From the NCBI GenBank assembly GCA_029570205.1, contig JAKQSI010000032.1, positions 47,288 through 111,287 on the forward strand: a stretch of DNA of 64,000 nucleotides, read 5' to 3'. Every line of letters begins with the position of its first letter. Position 1 is the first letter of the stretch. This document shows, one piece after another, positions 27,577 through 36,097 of the stretch. The position numbers were made by a program, and so were the translations under genes. A model generated the notes under the pieces. It searched no databases. It was given only the letters and a program-made list of their open reading frames with translations, and was not told where the DNA came from. Source of the DNA: Candidatus Omnitrophota bacterium. Lineage in GTDB: Bacteria; Hinthialibacterota; Hinthialibacteria; Hinthialibacterales; JAKPRU01.

Positions 27577-28509
27577 TTATTCCCCGGCAAATTCCTGCCA
27601 AATCTTCTCGACATCCCATGATTCACCCTCCGCCGGTTTGCCGGCGGCGACCGCACCATAGCGAAGATGCCATTGTTCCCCGGCTTTCAGGACTTTCGCT
27701 TTTTCCATGTTCGGAGAAGAAGAAATAAACTGCATATCTTTTTCCAGCACGTAAAACCTGGTCGGATGGCTGTCATTGGAAGGATGATCCAGGATGGCGG
27801 CGAGAGCCGGTCGGCCTGCCTGAATGCCGGAGATGGCACACCATTTGGCGGTCTTTCCTCGGCATTCATCCGCGCCTTCTTGTCCGTTGGAATTGAAGAC
27901 ACGAATTTGCTCAAACGGACCATTGCGCAGTGTGAATCCATGATACTCGCGAGGCTTATCCTTGTCGGAACCGAACACCACTTCCGGGGCAAGCGCGGTA
28001 AGAGTCAGGTCTACATCCACCAGCTGAAGGTTGCCTTGCGGGAGCAGGAAAGTCCACATACATTGCTCGCGAACCAGTGGTTCGCCGTTCTGACGCACCC
28101 AGAGGCTTTCTTCGCGAATTTGAGCGCTTCCATCCGGCAGCGTCCGGGTCTCAATTCCCGCCGGGATCATTTTCCCGCGCTGCCCCTGGGGGGAGTTCAA
28201 CTCGGCCCAGAAATCCTCGCCGGAAACATCCGGCCAGCCCACGCACAACCCGCGATGATGAAGGTGATCGGCTGGGGAATCGTAAGTAATTACCCGGCCG
28301 TCAGGGCTTCGCAGCGGATGGATGTAACTTTTGTCCAGCGCAAGACCGCTGTGAAAGATCGCCACTTCCTTGCCGTTCAGCGACACGGTGATTTCCTCTC
28401 GCTGAGCGCGGTCGATTGTAAATCCTGTTTGTCCCTGTGAATTGGCCGTATTACAGAACATCAAAGCCGGCATCACAAACAGGCAGATTGTCGGAATGCT
28501 CCTTCGCAT
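27577..28509 (-). CDS. Secreted DUF6807 (PmoA-like) protein
   Basis: This 310-residue protein has a signal peptide (SIPTICLFVMPALMFCNTANS) followed by the DUF6807 fold, formerly called PmoA. Hallmarks are HHRGLCVGWPDVSGEDFW (~85-102) and RNGPFEQ with FVLE-like strands near the C-terminus. Families of this type are widespread in Planctomycetes-like bacteria and sit near sugar oxidoreductases; their biochemical role is not established. The following upstream gene (a Gfo/Idh/MocA oxidoreductase, 37 nt away) is on the same strand and may be co-transcribed. Confidence 0.8.
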   Translation of the reverse strand: MRRSIPTICLFVMPALMFCNTANSQGQTGFTIDRAQREEITVSLNGKEVAIFHSGLALDKSYIHPLRSPDGRVITYDSPADHLHHRGLCVGWPDVSGEDFWAELNSPQGQRGKMIPAGIETRTLPDGSAQIREESLWVRQNGEPLVREQCMWTFLLPQGNLQLVDVDLTLTALAPEVVFGSDKDKPREYHGFTLRNGPFEQIRVFNSNGQEGADECRGKTAKWCAISGIQAGRPALAAILDHPSNDSHPTRFYVLEKDMQFISSSPNMEKAKVLKAGEQWHLRYGAVAAGKPAEGESWDVEKIWQEFAGE

Positions 28510-28546
28510 GGTTTCCTGCTCCTTTCATGGCCGCCTGCCTCTGAGA

Positions 28547-29638
28547 TTATCGCAACGGCAGTCGGACGGGTTGTCTGGTTTCGTAACACTGCTGCGCCGC
28601 AAATACCACTTCATGGGTATTGATGCTGTCTTCCAGGTTGCAGTGAGACTCCCGGTCGTTGAGAATGCAATCCACAAAATGGTTCATCTGCCCCTGGAAC
28701 GGATGATGAGTGACATCCGCGCTCACCGGCAAAATAGTGGGGATCTCCACCCAGTCTTTCTGGCCGGGGAACTTGTGTGACCAGACCCGGTTGTCTCTCA
28801 CAGAACCCTTATCCCCGAAAATCTGGATGGGGAATGTATATGGCATGACACAATCGAAATTAACCGAGACTTTTCCGATCGCGCCCGTGTCGAATTTCAC
28901 GAGGACCACTTCCAGCCCGTCATATTCCATCGGGGGAACATTCTCTACCCATGTCCCGGTGAGGTAATCAAATTCGCGAGTCAGTCCCTTCCGATACCCG
29001 CCGCAGTACGCAAAAACCTCGGTAATCTTCGCCGGTTGGTATCGCCCGCGCCCGGCAAACCACCGCGCGGCATCGATGGCATGGCAACCGCCCACGTTCA
29101 GTGCGCTGATCCCGGTCGACTTCTTGCGGACATCCTCGAATCCCGACCACCATCCGGCAATATCGTGTTCGTAGTCGGTTTCGACATAATAGACCTGCCC
29201 GAAAGCGTCATCGGCTATCATCGCCTTGAGAGTCTCAAACAGGGGATTCCAGCGCAGGACAAAACTCACAACCGTCTTGACGCCTGCCTTGCGGACCGCA
29301 TCCAGCATCGCGTGCATTTCATCGACGCTGTTCGCAATGGGTTTTTCAATGACAACATGTTTTCCCGCACGCGCCGCCCTGATCGTGTTGTCGGCATGAA
29401 GGCGCTGGGGAGTACACACCGACACGATGTCCACACCCGGATGGCGCAATGCCTCATCCAGGTCTGTGTACATGCCGATGTCTTTCAGGCCCGCTTCCGC
29501 TGCACGCTTTTTGACACTTTCCATTGTGCGGCTGCAGATCGCCGCTACATGCGTGTGTGGATTGTGTTGGAATGCTTTGATATGCTCGCCGGAGACCCAT
29601 CCGGCCCCGTGGATCAGAACACCCAGCTGTTTCTGCAT
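28547..29638 (-). CDS. Gfo/Idh/MocA-family oxidoreductase
   Basis: This 363-residue NAD(P)-dependent sugar or cyclitol oxidoreductase has a Rossmann fold: GAGWVSGEHIKAFQ at the N-terminus, the CTPQRLHAD loop near 76 and the EKPIANSVDE catalytic-lysine segment (~98-107). A C-terminal alpha/beta domain includes GGCHAIDAARWF, where the histidine is typical of the active site. The enzyme probably oxidises or reduces a sugar or inositol derivative, but the substrate is unknown. It lies upstream of the DUF6807 gene as a likely two-gene operon. Confidence 0.88.
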   Translation of the reverse strand: MQKQLGVLIHGAGWVSGEHIKAFQHNPHTHVAAICSRTMESVKKRAAEAGLKDIGMYTDLDEALRHPGVDIVSVCTPQRLHADNTIRAARAGKHVVIEKPIANSVDEMHAMLDAVRKAGVKTVVSFVLRWNPLFETLKAMIADDAFGQVYYVETDYEHDIAGWWSGFEDVRKKSTGISALNVGGCHAIDAARWFAGRGRYQPAKITEVFAYCGGYRKGLTREFDYLTGTWVENVPPMEYDGLEVVLVKFDTGAIGKVSVNFDCVMPYTFPIQIFGDKGSVRDNRVWSHKFPGQKDWVEIPTILPVSADVTHHPFQGQMNHFVDCILNDRESHCNLEDSINTHEVVFAAQQCYETRQPVRLPLR

Positions 29639-29912
29639 GATAATCTCCCTTACTGGAATGGCTTTTGCGGCGGCCGCCTGGCCGCTCCATGCGCAATCCT
29701 ATCACAGCAGAGTCTCGGGTCCAGAAGACCATGCACCGGACAGAGAGCATACCTCTATCGTTCTCTTCAGAGACGACGCTCGGAGACGATGTGGTCCAGA
29801 TAGTCCCTTATTCCCAATCCCCTCGATCTCTGTCCGGCTCGCTGGGGTAATCCTCGTCGCGGTCGTCGGAATCCGAGGGATGGCGTGAATCGGAGTAGGC
29901 GGTTTCGCGTAC
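29639..29912. other. Gene-free stretch between oxidoreductase and DksA-like genes
   Basis: No gene, strong promoter or terminator hairpin was recognised in these 274 bases. The short open frames here lack ribosome sites. Confidence 0.5.
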
Positions 29913-30263
29913 CTATTCATACCCCAATCGCTCTTGTTTCCCCTGGCATTTCACGCAAAAGCGGGCGGTAGGCATGGCGATCAACCTCGCTTGGGGTATG
30001 GGTTTGTTGCACTCATTACAGATACCGTATGTGCCGGACTCGATTTGCCGGAGCGCATCTTCGAGCGCCAGAAGCCGCTCGCGGTCGTGCTCTGCAAGCC
30101 CCAGCAGCATCTCCCGCTGGCTGTAATCCGCGCTCCGGTCGGCCAGATCCCCATGGGTGTTGAGCTCCGGGACCCGGTGGTCCCGGCCAATATCCTGCAA
30201 AAGCAGATTTCGTTCATACATCAGTTTCTCTTTGAGTTCTTCCAAACGTTTATCCATTGTCAT
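29913..30263 (-). CDS. DksA/TraR-family zinc-finger regulator
   Basis: This 116-residue protein has a helical coiled-coil N-terminal half (RLEELKEKLMYERNLLLQD) and a C-terminal C4 zinc finger with C82, C85, C103 and C106 (ICNECNK and RFCVKCQ). DksA binds RNA polymerase through the secondary channel and works with ppGpp. Here the coiled-coil tip has the acidic pattern DLADRSADYSQRE, plausible for DksA/TraR function. It is divergent from the prfA gene (148 nt between starts). A TraR-type or general stress role cannot be distinguished. Confidence 0.82.
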   Translation of the reverse strand: MTMDKRLEELKEKLMYERNLLLQDIGRDHRVPELNTHGDLADRSADYSQREMLLGLAEHDRERLLALEDALRQIESGTYGICNECNKPIPQARLIAMPTARFCVKCQGKQERLGYE

Positions 30264-30410
30264 ATACCCCCGACTGACTTTCTGAGATGAGACGCTACTT
30301 CCACGTCATCCAAACCGGACCGACCTTGTCCGGTAATTGGAGTGACGTACCATACCCAAGTCGATTTTTGCTGTCAAGTACGAATTTTTCTACAGGCGTG
30401 AGGTGCGGTC

Positions 30411-31493
30411 ATGATAGACCCCGTCATGCTCTCCCGGCTGGAACGGTTGGAACAGGATTTCGCCGAACTGGAAAAAACGATGGTCCAGCCGGAGACTCTT
30501 CGCGATCCGAAAAAAATGCAGGAATGCAACCGTCGGCATTCCGAAATGGCTCCCGTTGTCGCCGATTTCCAGGAATATCAGCGCAATCAAAAGGAAATTT
30601 TGGAGTTGCGCGAGGCCCTGGAGGAAGGGGACCCGGATTTGACCTCCCTGGTGCGTGACGAGCTGCCCAGGGCACAGAAACAACAACGACTCCTGCTGGA
30701 ACGCTTGAAGAACCATCTCTTGCCGGTGGATGAAAAGGACGCCCGCAACGCCATTATGGAAATTCGCGCCGGCACCGGAGGCGAAGAGGCCGGGCTGTTT
30801 GTCTCCGATTTGTTCCGAATGTATTTTCGCCTTGCAGAACGAAAGGGCTGGAAATGTGAAATCCTGTCCTCCAGCCCCACCGACCTCCGTGGTTTCAAAG
30901 AGATTATCTTCTCCGTGGAGGGCAAGGGGGCTTACGGTGCGCTGAAATACGAAGGCGGCATTCATCGCGTTCAGCGTATCCCGGAAACAGAGGCCGCCGG
31001 CAGGATTCACACCTCCGCCGCAACCGTGGCCGTTTTCCCCGAGGCAGAAGAGGTCGAGGTAGAGATCAAACCGGAGGAAATCCGGCTGGACGTGTTTCGA
31101 TCCTCCGGCCCCGGCGGACAGAGCGTCAATACGACCGATTCCGCGGTACGATTGACTCATATTCCGACAGGCATTGTGGTGATCTGCCAGGATGAAAAAT
31201 CCCAGCACAAAAACCGGGCAAAGGCCATGCGCGTTCTGCGCAGCCGGGTCCTGGAACGCGAAGCCCGGCAGCGGGAAGCTGTCGAGCGCGATCAACGACG
31301 GTCCATGGTGAAAAGCGGAGATCGAAGCGAAAAAATCCGCACGTACAATTTCCCCCAGAACCGTGTCACCGATCACCGGATCGGCCTCTCCATTCACCGG
31401 CTGGAAAGCATCATGGACGGGGACCTCGATCCGATCCTGGAAGCGCTTGCGACCCGCGATCGACTCGACAAACTCTCCGCAAAGGACAGATAA
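30411..31493 (+). CDS. prfA: Peptide chain release factor 1
   Basis: RF1 recognises UAA and UAG and triggers peptide release on the ribosome. The 360-residue protein has the GGQ catalytic motif (residues 235-237) and PxT (PET, 191-193), which distinguishes RF1 from RF2 (SPF). The start ATG 30411 has GAGGTGCGG 5 nt upstream. The length matches the family. The downstream prmC gene starts 112 nt later, the classical arrangement: PrmC methylates the glutamine of the GGQ. Confidence 0.97.
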   Translation: MIDPVMLSRLERLEQDFAELEKTMVQPETLRDPKKMQECNRRHSEMAPVVADFQEYQRNQKEILELREALEEGDPDLTSLVRDELPRAQKQQRLLLERLKNHLLPVDEKDARNAIMEIRAGTGGEEAGLFVSDLFRMYFRLAERKGWKCEILSSSPTDLRGFKEIIFSVEGKGAYGALKYEGGIHRVQRIPETEAAGRIHTSAATVAVFPEAEEVEVEIKPEEIRLDVFRSSGPGGQSVNTTDSAVRLTHIPTGIVVICQDEKSQHKNRAKAMRVLRSRVLEREARQREAVERDQRRSMVKSGDRSEKIRTYNFPQNRVTDHRIGLSIHRLESIMDGDLDPILEALATRDRLDKLSAKDR

Positions 31494-31604
31494 ACCCATT
31501 TCCAACGGAGGTTGAAAAGAAAACCACTTCGTGGGATAAAATGGGAGCGTCTCCGGAGGGCATCATTTGATCGGGAGTCTGACAGCAAAAGGAGCTGCAT
31601 CACG

Positions 31605-32465
31605 ATGAACGTTCAAGAAGCATTGGAATCGGCGATCAATCTTTTCCAACAGAAAAAAGTTGAATCGCCGGAACTCTCGGCGGAATTGCTTGCCGCCCAT
31701 GTCACCGGTCTCTCGCGCACACGGATCCTCGGGGACCCCTCCCGCCCCCTGTCCAAAGAGGAAACCCGCGATTTCAACGCTCTCGTGGCGCGACGAGCCA
31801 AGTGCGAACCGATCGCCTATCTCACAGGACAAGTCGAGTTCTATTCGCATACGTTCAAAATCATCAAAGGCGTTTTCATTCCCCGACCGGAAACGGAGAT
31901 TCTCGTCGAAAAAGCCCTCGAAGATGCCACCCGATTCCAATGCCCCAAAATCCTCGATGTGGGAACGGGAACCGGTTGCATCCTGATCGCCATGGCCCAC
32001 AACCTCGATGATGGGGAGTTTCACGGAACGGATATTTCCAACACGGCCATTCAATGCGCACAGGCAAATGTGCGAGATCACAATTTAATGAATTACGTCA
32101 CGCTGCATGAGGGGAATATGTTTCAGGCATTGAGGGGATCTCTCATCAACAATTTCGATGTGATTGTCTCCAACCCCCCCTATATCAAAAGCTCGGACAT
32201 CCCCAGCCTTCCACCGGATGTGAGAAATTACGAGCCCACTGCCTGCCTGGACGGCGGACGGGAAGGACTGAACTTCTACCGCACTTTTCTGGACAATGTC
32301 GCGCCGCTCCTGTCGCCGGAAGGGGCAATCTGCCTGGAGATCGATCCCAGTTTGAAAGACCCTCTGTTCGATCTCATCAGGCGAAAACGGGTTTTCTCTC
32401 AACCGGAGGTGACCAAAGACCTTGCCGGTCGTGACCGTGTTCTCCGTTTCGGGTTCAATCGATAA
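31605..32465 (+). CDS. prmC: Release factor glutamine methyltransferase
   Basis: This is a 286-residue N5-glutamine methyltransferase that modifies the GGQ motif of release factors. The SAM site DVGTGTGCILIAMA is at ~118-131 and the catalytic motif NPPY is at 190-193 (in IVSNPPYIK). FIPRPETE before the SAM motif is diagnostic. The start is ATG 31605 with AAAGGAG upstream; an in-frame start at 31512 would add 31 unrelated residues. It lies directly behind prfA, the usual operon. Confidence 0.95.
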   Translation: MNVQEALESAINLFQQKKVESPELSAELLAAHVTGLSRTRILGDPSRPLSKEETRDFNALVARRAKCEPIAYLTGQVEFYSHTFKIIKGVFIPRPETEILVEKALEDATRFQCPKILDVGTGTGCILIAMAHNLDDGEFHGTDISNTAIQCAQANVRDHNLMNYVTLHEGNMFQALRGSLINNFDVIVSNPPYIKSSDIPSLPPDVRNYEPTACLDGGREGLNFYRTFLDNVAPLLSPEGAICLEIDPSLKDPLFDLIRRKRVFSQPEVTKDLAGRDRVLRFGFNR

Positions 32466-32524
32466 ACCCTGTCACCCAAGATAGGAAAACACAAATAGTC
32501 GGTTGATTCCACTGGGCAGAATTC

Positions 32525-32595
32525 CCTCACGCCACCCCTTTCCCGGGGGGAGAAAGAGAAGAGGCTCTCCCGGAGAAAGAGGATATTGATGAGGC
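32525..32595. repeat. Dispersed palindromes after prmC
   Basis: CCCTTTCCCGGGGGGAGAAAG and GGCTCTCCCGGAGAAAGAGG are two imperfect members of the dispersed palindrome family between the convergent prmC and VKOR-DsbA genes. A bidirectional terminator function is plausible. Confidence 0.6.
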
Positions 32596-32639
32596 GGCTT
32601 TGTCCATAAAACGTTACATGGAACCGGTCGGCGACATTT

Positions 32640-33968
32640 TTACGGAACGCTGAAATCCACCGTCGCAGGTGTCACGGCGTCTGTCGCCGGGAGAACACGG
32701 CTTGTTGCCGGAAGAGAAATGATCGCCGCGTGAGTTTCCATTTCTCGCAGAGCCTCCGGAGGCATCTCATCAAGGGAACGAATCAGGGACCAGAACATCG
32801 GTTGCAGTTCATTCCCCACTAACGGACGTCCATCCAGTAAAGTCCCCGGCGTTCCCGGAATGCCCAGTCTTTGGCCCAGCTCAATGTCCGCCGCAACCCG
32901 TTTGCGCACTTCATCCGATAGAAGGTCCTTTTCAAATCGTTCCAGGTCCAGATCCAATTCCTGTGCGAATTGCATAAAACTGCCTGGATGCAGGTCCCGC
33001 TGATTCGTGAACACCAGGTCGGCGTACTCCCAGAATTTCCCCTGCCGGTGAGCCGCTTCCGAGGCATACGCGGCCGTACACGAGAGAGGATGATAGCTCG
33101 CAACCGGGCCGGGATTGCAGTCGTTCCCCACCGGAAAATGCTTGAAAGCAACTCTGAACGTATCGGTGGCAAACACGGTGAACGCCTCGGAGACAGCCTG
33201 ATGAAACCGGGCGCAGGGACCGCACTGGAAATCCTCGAACACAATCAGCGTGTGACGGGCATTCGCCGACCCACGCACCGGGGTCTGTTCATCAACAGGA
33301 ACTTGGACAATCGGCTGACTCGCGAACAGGCAAAGATTGAACGTCCGATTCAACAGCGTCCTCTGATGCGCCCGTTGGAGTATCACCAGCTTACCGTTTG
33401 TCCGATACTGCTCAATCGAAAGAAACTCCAGCGCAGCCAGGATCAAACAGAGCAGGATCAACATGCCCGCCAGTGCGCCTTCCCGCAGGCCGGGCGATGT
33501 TTGGCGAGCGGAGGGCAGAAGCGCGATGTAACAAAGCAGAGCCAGCACACTGCACGCCTGCAATCCCACACAAAACACGCAAGTGGATGGCATCGGGGTG
33601 AAAAAGAGAATGTAAGCGAAATAAGCGCTGATTCCCAACGCCGCCAGGTCTACCAGCAACCCCAATCGCACATACCATCGCCACAGATTCCCCCGCTGAT
33701 ACCACGTAATCACTCCGCAAAATAACATGCACGAATACACCACCAGGGAATACGTGCTGTTGGGAATACCGAAGGTTGTTGAATATCGTGTCAGCAGAAC
33801 CGGATCGCAGTCATATTCCGCTGAAAAGGAACACAGACTCTTCCCCGGCGCATCTTCCTGGTTCGTGAGCTGCGCATAGCGGATCGAAAGATAGAGAGAA
33901 AGCAGCACCGCCGCCGTCAGCACGACGATCAAAACGGCAAACGCGTTTTCTCCGACTCGTTTCGCCAT
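32640..33968 (-). CDS. Vitamin K epoxide reductase (VKOR) fused to a DsbA-like thioredoxin domain
   Basis: This 442-residue inner-membrane protein has a four-helix VKOR domain (about 9-180). The loop cysteines C46 and C54 and the redox motif CVFC (C130/C133) are present. A periplasmic thioredoxin-like domain starts with FEDFQCGPC (C249/C252) and GIPGTPG gives the cis-Pro loop. Such fusions re-oxidise DsbA-type proteins and drive disulfide formation through quinones. The start ATG at 33968 lies 2 nt downstream of the DUF1080 gene's stop, so the two are co-transcribed. Confidence 0.88.
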   Translation of the reverse strand: MAKRVGENAFAVLIVVLTAAVLLSLYLSIRYAQLTNQEDAPGKSLCSFSAEYDCDPVLLTRYSTTFGIPNSTYSLVVYSCMLFCGVITWYQRGNLWRWYVRLGLLVDLAALGISAYFAYILFFTPMPSTCVFCVGLQACSVLALLCYIALLPSARQTSPGLREGALAGMLILLCLILAALEFLSIEQYRTNGKLVILQRAHQRTLLNRTFNLCLFASQPIVQVPVDEQTPVRGSANARHTLIVFEDFQCGPCARFHQAVSEAFTVFATDTFRVAFKHFPVGNDCNPGPVASYHPLSCTAAYASEAAHRQGKFWEYADLVFTNQRDLHPGSFMQFAQELDLDLERFEKDLLSDEVRKRVAADIELGQRLGIPGTPGTLLDGRPLVGNELQPMFWSLIRSLDEMPPEALREMETHAAIISLPATSRVLPATDAVTPATVDFSVP

Positions 33969-33970
33969 AA

Positions 33971-35197
33971 TCAGTCCAGCGCGGGTGTGATAACAACCTT
34001 ACGGAACCAGACCCGTCCATGATCGCCCTGAAACATGATCGGTCCCGGCATCCATTCAAAGCTGTCAAGCGCCCCGCCCGTAATTCCGTCCAGGCGCTGA
34101 TTGTCGATAATTGTTTCCCCATTCAGAACCACGGTCACCCACCGCCCGATCAATGTAATGTCGAAAGTCTGCCATTCGCCTGCCGGTTTACTGGCGTTTT
34201 TCGCCGGGGCGATTCGGCTGTATACCGCGCCGTTGCCGTGCGATTCGCTGCCCTTGCCGTAATCTTCCAGCAGTTGCACCTCATAGCGGCCCCGAAGATA
34301 GATTCCGCTGTTGCTTCCCGGATCCATCTTGAATTCAACATGAAGCTTGAAATCGTTGAATTCTTCCTTCGTGCGCAAGTCGATATCCGGCGGCGAATTC
34401 ACCATCAGGCCGTCCTGGACCTCCCATTTGGGCCTCACGGCGAGATCGCGAGGAACCCAGTTGCTCAGGTCTTTTCCGTTGAACAGATCCACCGGCGCGC
34501 CCCAGATCCGCTGTCGTTGCGCTGTCGCCGTCAATTCCGGCGCATCGCCGATCTGCGCTTTGCCTTCCGCGCGATCGCCCCGAACCTCCAGATTCAGCTT
34601 CAATTCCTGCCCATGCCCCTCCACGCGCAGCGGATCGAAAGTGAGAATGAGACGATTCCCCTCGAGATTCGCTGTCTTAACCTGCGCCACAACACCATGC
34701 ACGCTCATCAGGCCGAGAATCATCTCGCCTTTCTGTATGAGTGTGAGTTCGTGGATCCTCTTTGAATCGCCCTGCTGAATGGAAACATCCCAGGTCCCCG
34801 ATACATCCGTGGCCGCCTCCAGAGCCGGACGTCCCCAGAAACAGGCAGGTTCCTGACGCGGTCGCTCAACCGTTCCGATCAATCGCCCATACCGTAACGA
34901 CGCCTTGTAAACCACATCACAGGTTTTGTTATTGCTGCTTTCCGTCATCGTGACCTGAATCTCATCTCCGGAGATTGTCACCGACTTCGCCGGGTTAACG
35001 CTTCCCCACCGCCAGAGGAGGTTGGCAGACAGTTGACCGCCATCCCGATTCACCTCCAGCCAGCACGCCCGGAATGTGGTACTCGGATCATCCAGCGTGA
35101 TTGCCCATCGTCCGAGAAAATCTTCTTCGGCGCCGAATGTACCCTGTGCCAGGAATCCGATGATTGACAGTACGATAATCGACTTGAGTCTCAGCAT
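33971..35197 (-). CDS. Secreted DUF1080 (3-keto-disaccharide hydrolase-like) protein
   Basis: This 408-residue protein has a signal peptide (SIIVLSIIGFLAQGTFGA) and an N-terminal beta-rich region to about residue 240. The DUF1080 concanavalin-like domain starts at DLFNGKDLSNWV and continues through NSGIYLRGRYEVQLLEDYGKG and VVLNGETIIDN. DUF1080 proteins are abundant in Planctomycetes/Verrucomicrobia and some hydrolyse 3-keto-glycosides, so a sugar role is likely here. It precedes the VKOR-DsbA gene by 2 nt on the same strand. Confidence 0.87.
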   Translation of the reverse strand: MLRLKSIIVLSIIGFLAQGTFGAEEDFLGRWAITLDDPSTTFRACWLEVNRDGGQLSANLLWRWGSVNPAKSVTISGDEIQVTMTESSNNKTCDVVYKASLRYGRLIGTVERPRQEPACFWGRPALEAATDVSGTWDVSIQQGDSKRIHELTLIQKGEMILGLMSVHGVVAQVKTANLEGNRLILTFDPLRVEGHGQELKLNLEVRGDRAEGKAQIGDAPELTATAQRQRIWGAPVDLFNGKDLSNWVPRDLAVRPKWEVQDGLMVNSPPDIDLRTKEEFNDFKLHVEFKMDPGSNSGIYLRGRYEVQLLEDYGKGSESHGNGAVYSRIAPAKNASKPAGEWQTFDITLIGRWVTVVLNGETIIDNQRLDGITGGALDSFEWMPGPIMFQGDHGRVWFRKVVITPALD

Positions 35198-35295
35198 GGT
35201 TTTCGCCCTCGTCTTGTGGAATTCGCCTCCGGCAACCGACGCCGGACCGCACTGAAAGTTACCAGACTCTTAAACGACTCTCCAGCGGTGTTCCA

Positions 35296-35931
35296 TCAGG
35301 AATAATGTTCATGTCGTCGGGAAGAGGTGATCGATTGGAGAAATTGTCCTGCTATCTCCAGCGAGGTTTCGGAGATACTCAGCTGTTTGACTTTGATCAG
35401 ATCGGCATATTGCTCATAGTACGCCAGGAGCGCCTTGTCTCCCCCCTGATCGTTGAAATCATAAATATGCTCAAAATAGACCTCTACAATCCCCGCGCTG
35501 ATCAGGGTTTTGAAGCAGTGGACACAAGGCGAAAGCGTACAGTAAAGCGTGGAACCGTTGATGCTGATACCGTATCGGGCGGCGTGGGCGACCGCATTCA
35601 TTTCGGCGTGAATAGCGCGGGAAAGGTCGCGCGGCTCGATTCCGGGGATCTGGTTTTGCGGTTGACGCCAGAAACATTCCTGCCGATCCGTACAGTGCCA
35701 GGCTCCCGGCGGAGCGCCGTTGTATCCGGTGGCGAGGATTCGTTTGTCCCGGGCGATAACCGCTCCGACCGGACGCGAATAGCACGTTGAGCGGGTCGCA
35801 CACAGCTTCGCCATAAGCATAAAATATTCATTCCAGCTCGGCCGTGTCCGCGACAGCGCCTCGGACAGGTCCGAATGACAATTAAAATCATCCTCCGACT
35901 GTGAACCAGATTTACTCCTATTCGGACACAT
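35296..35931 (-). CDS. dCMP deaminase (ComE operon protein 2-like)
   Basis: This 211-residue cytidine/deoxycytidylate deaminase has the zinc site HAEMNAV and SPCVHC with the catalytic glutamate, and the SRPVGAVI and GYNGAPPG segments of dCMP deaminases. It converts dCMP to dUMP for thymidylate synthesis. The typical family start is PSWNEYFM, so the ~40-residue N-terminal extension from ATG 35931 is unusual. An upstream start at 35988 would overlap the entericidin-like gene by more than 70 nt. The true start is uncertain. Confidence 0.82.
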   Translation of the reverse strand: MCPNRSKSGSQSEDDFNCHSDLSEALSRTRPSWNEYFMLMAKLCATRSTCYSRPVGAVIARDKRILATGYNGAPPGAWHCTDRQECFWRQPQNQIPGIEPRDLSRAIHAEMNAVAHAARYGISINGSTLYCTLSPCVHCFKTLISAGIVEVYFEHIYDFNDQGGDKALLAYYEQYADLIKVKQLSISETSLEIAGQFLQSITSSRRHEHYS

Positions 35932-36055
35932 TCTCAATGCCCCGTCCCAGTGACTGAACATCCTGCCCCAATCCACGCGCCGTCGCACATCCTGTCACCG
36001 CCAGAAGCGCCCCGGCGATCACAAGAATCACTGCAAACACGCCGATCCGTCTCAT
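35918..36055 (-). CDS. Entericidin-like small lipoprotein
   Basis: This 45-residue protein is too short for standard gene calls. Translated by hand it has a hydrophobic signal (VFAVILVIAGALLAV) ending in a lipobox TGC, then ATARGLGQDVQSLGRGI, the pattern of entericidin A/B. GGAGG lies 5 nt before the ATG at 36055. Entericidins are small membrane lipoproteins that promote lysis in stationary phase in Enterobacteria (B) or counter it (A). Only one gene is seen here. It overlaps the start region of the dCMP deaminase by 14 nt. Confidence 0.8.
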   Translation of the reverse strand: MRRIGVFAVILVIAGALLAVTGCATARGLGQDVQSLGRGIENVSE

Positions 36056-36097
36056 TCTCTGCCTCCGTGGTCCTGTATTAAGAATCGCCCTGATATC

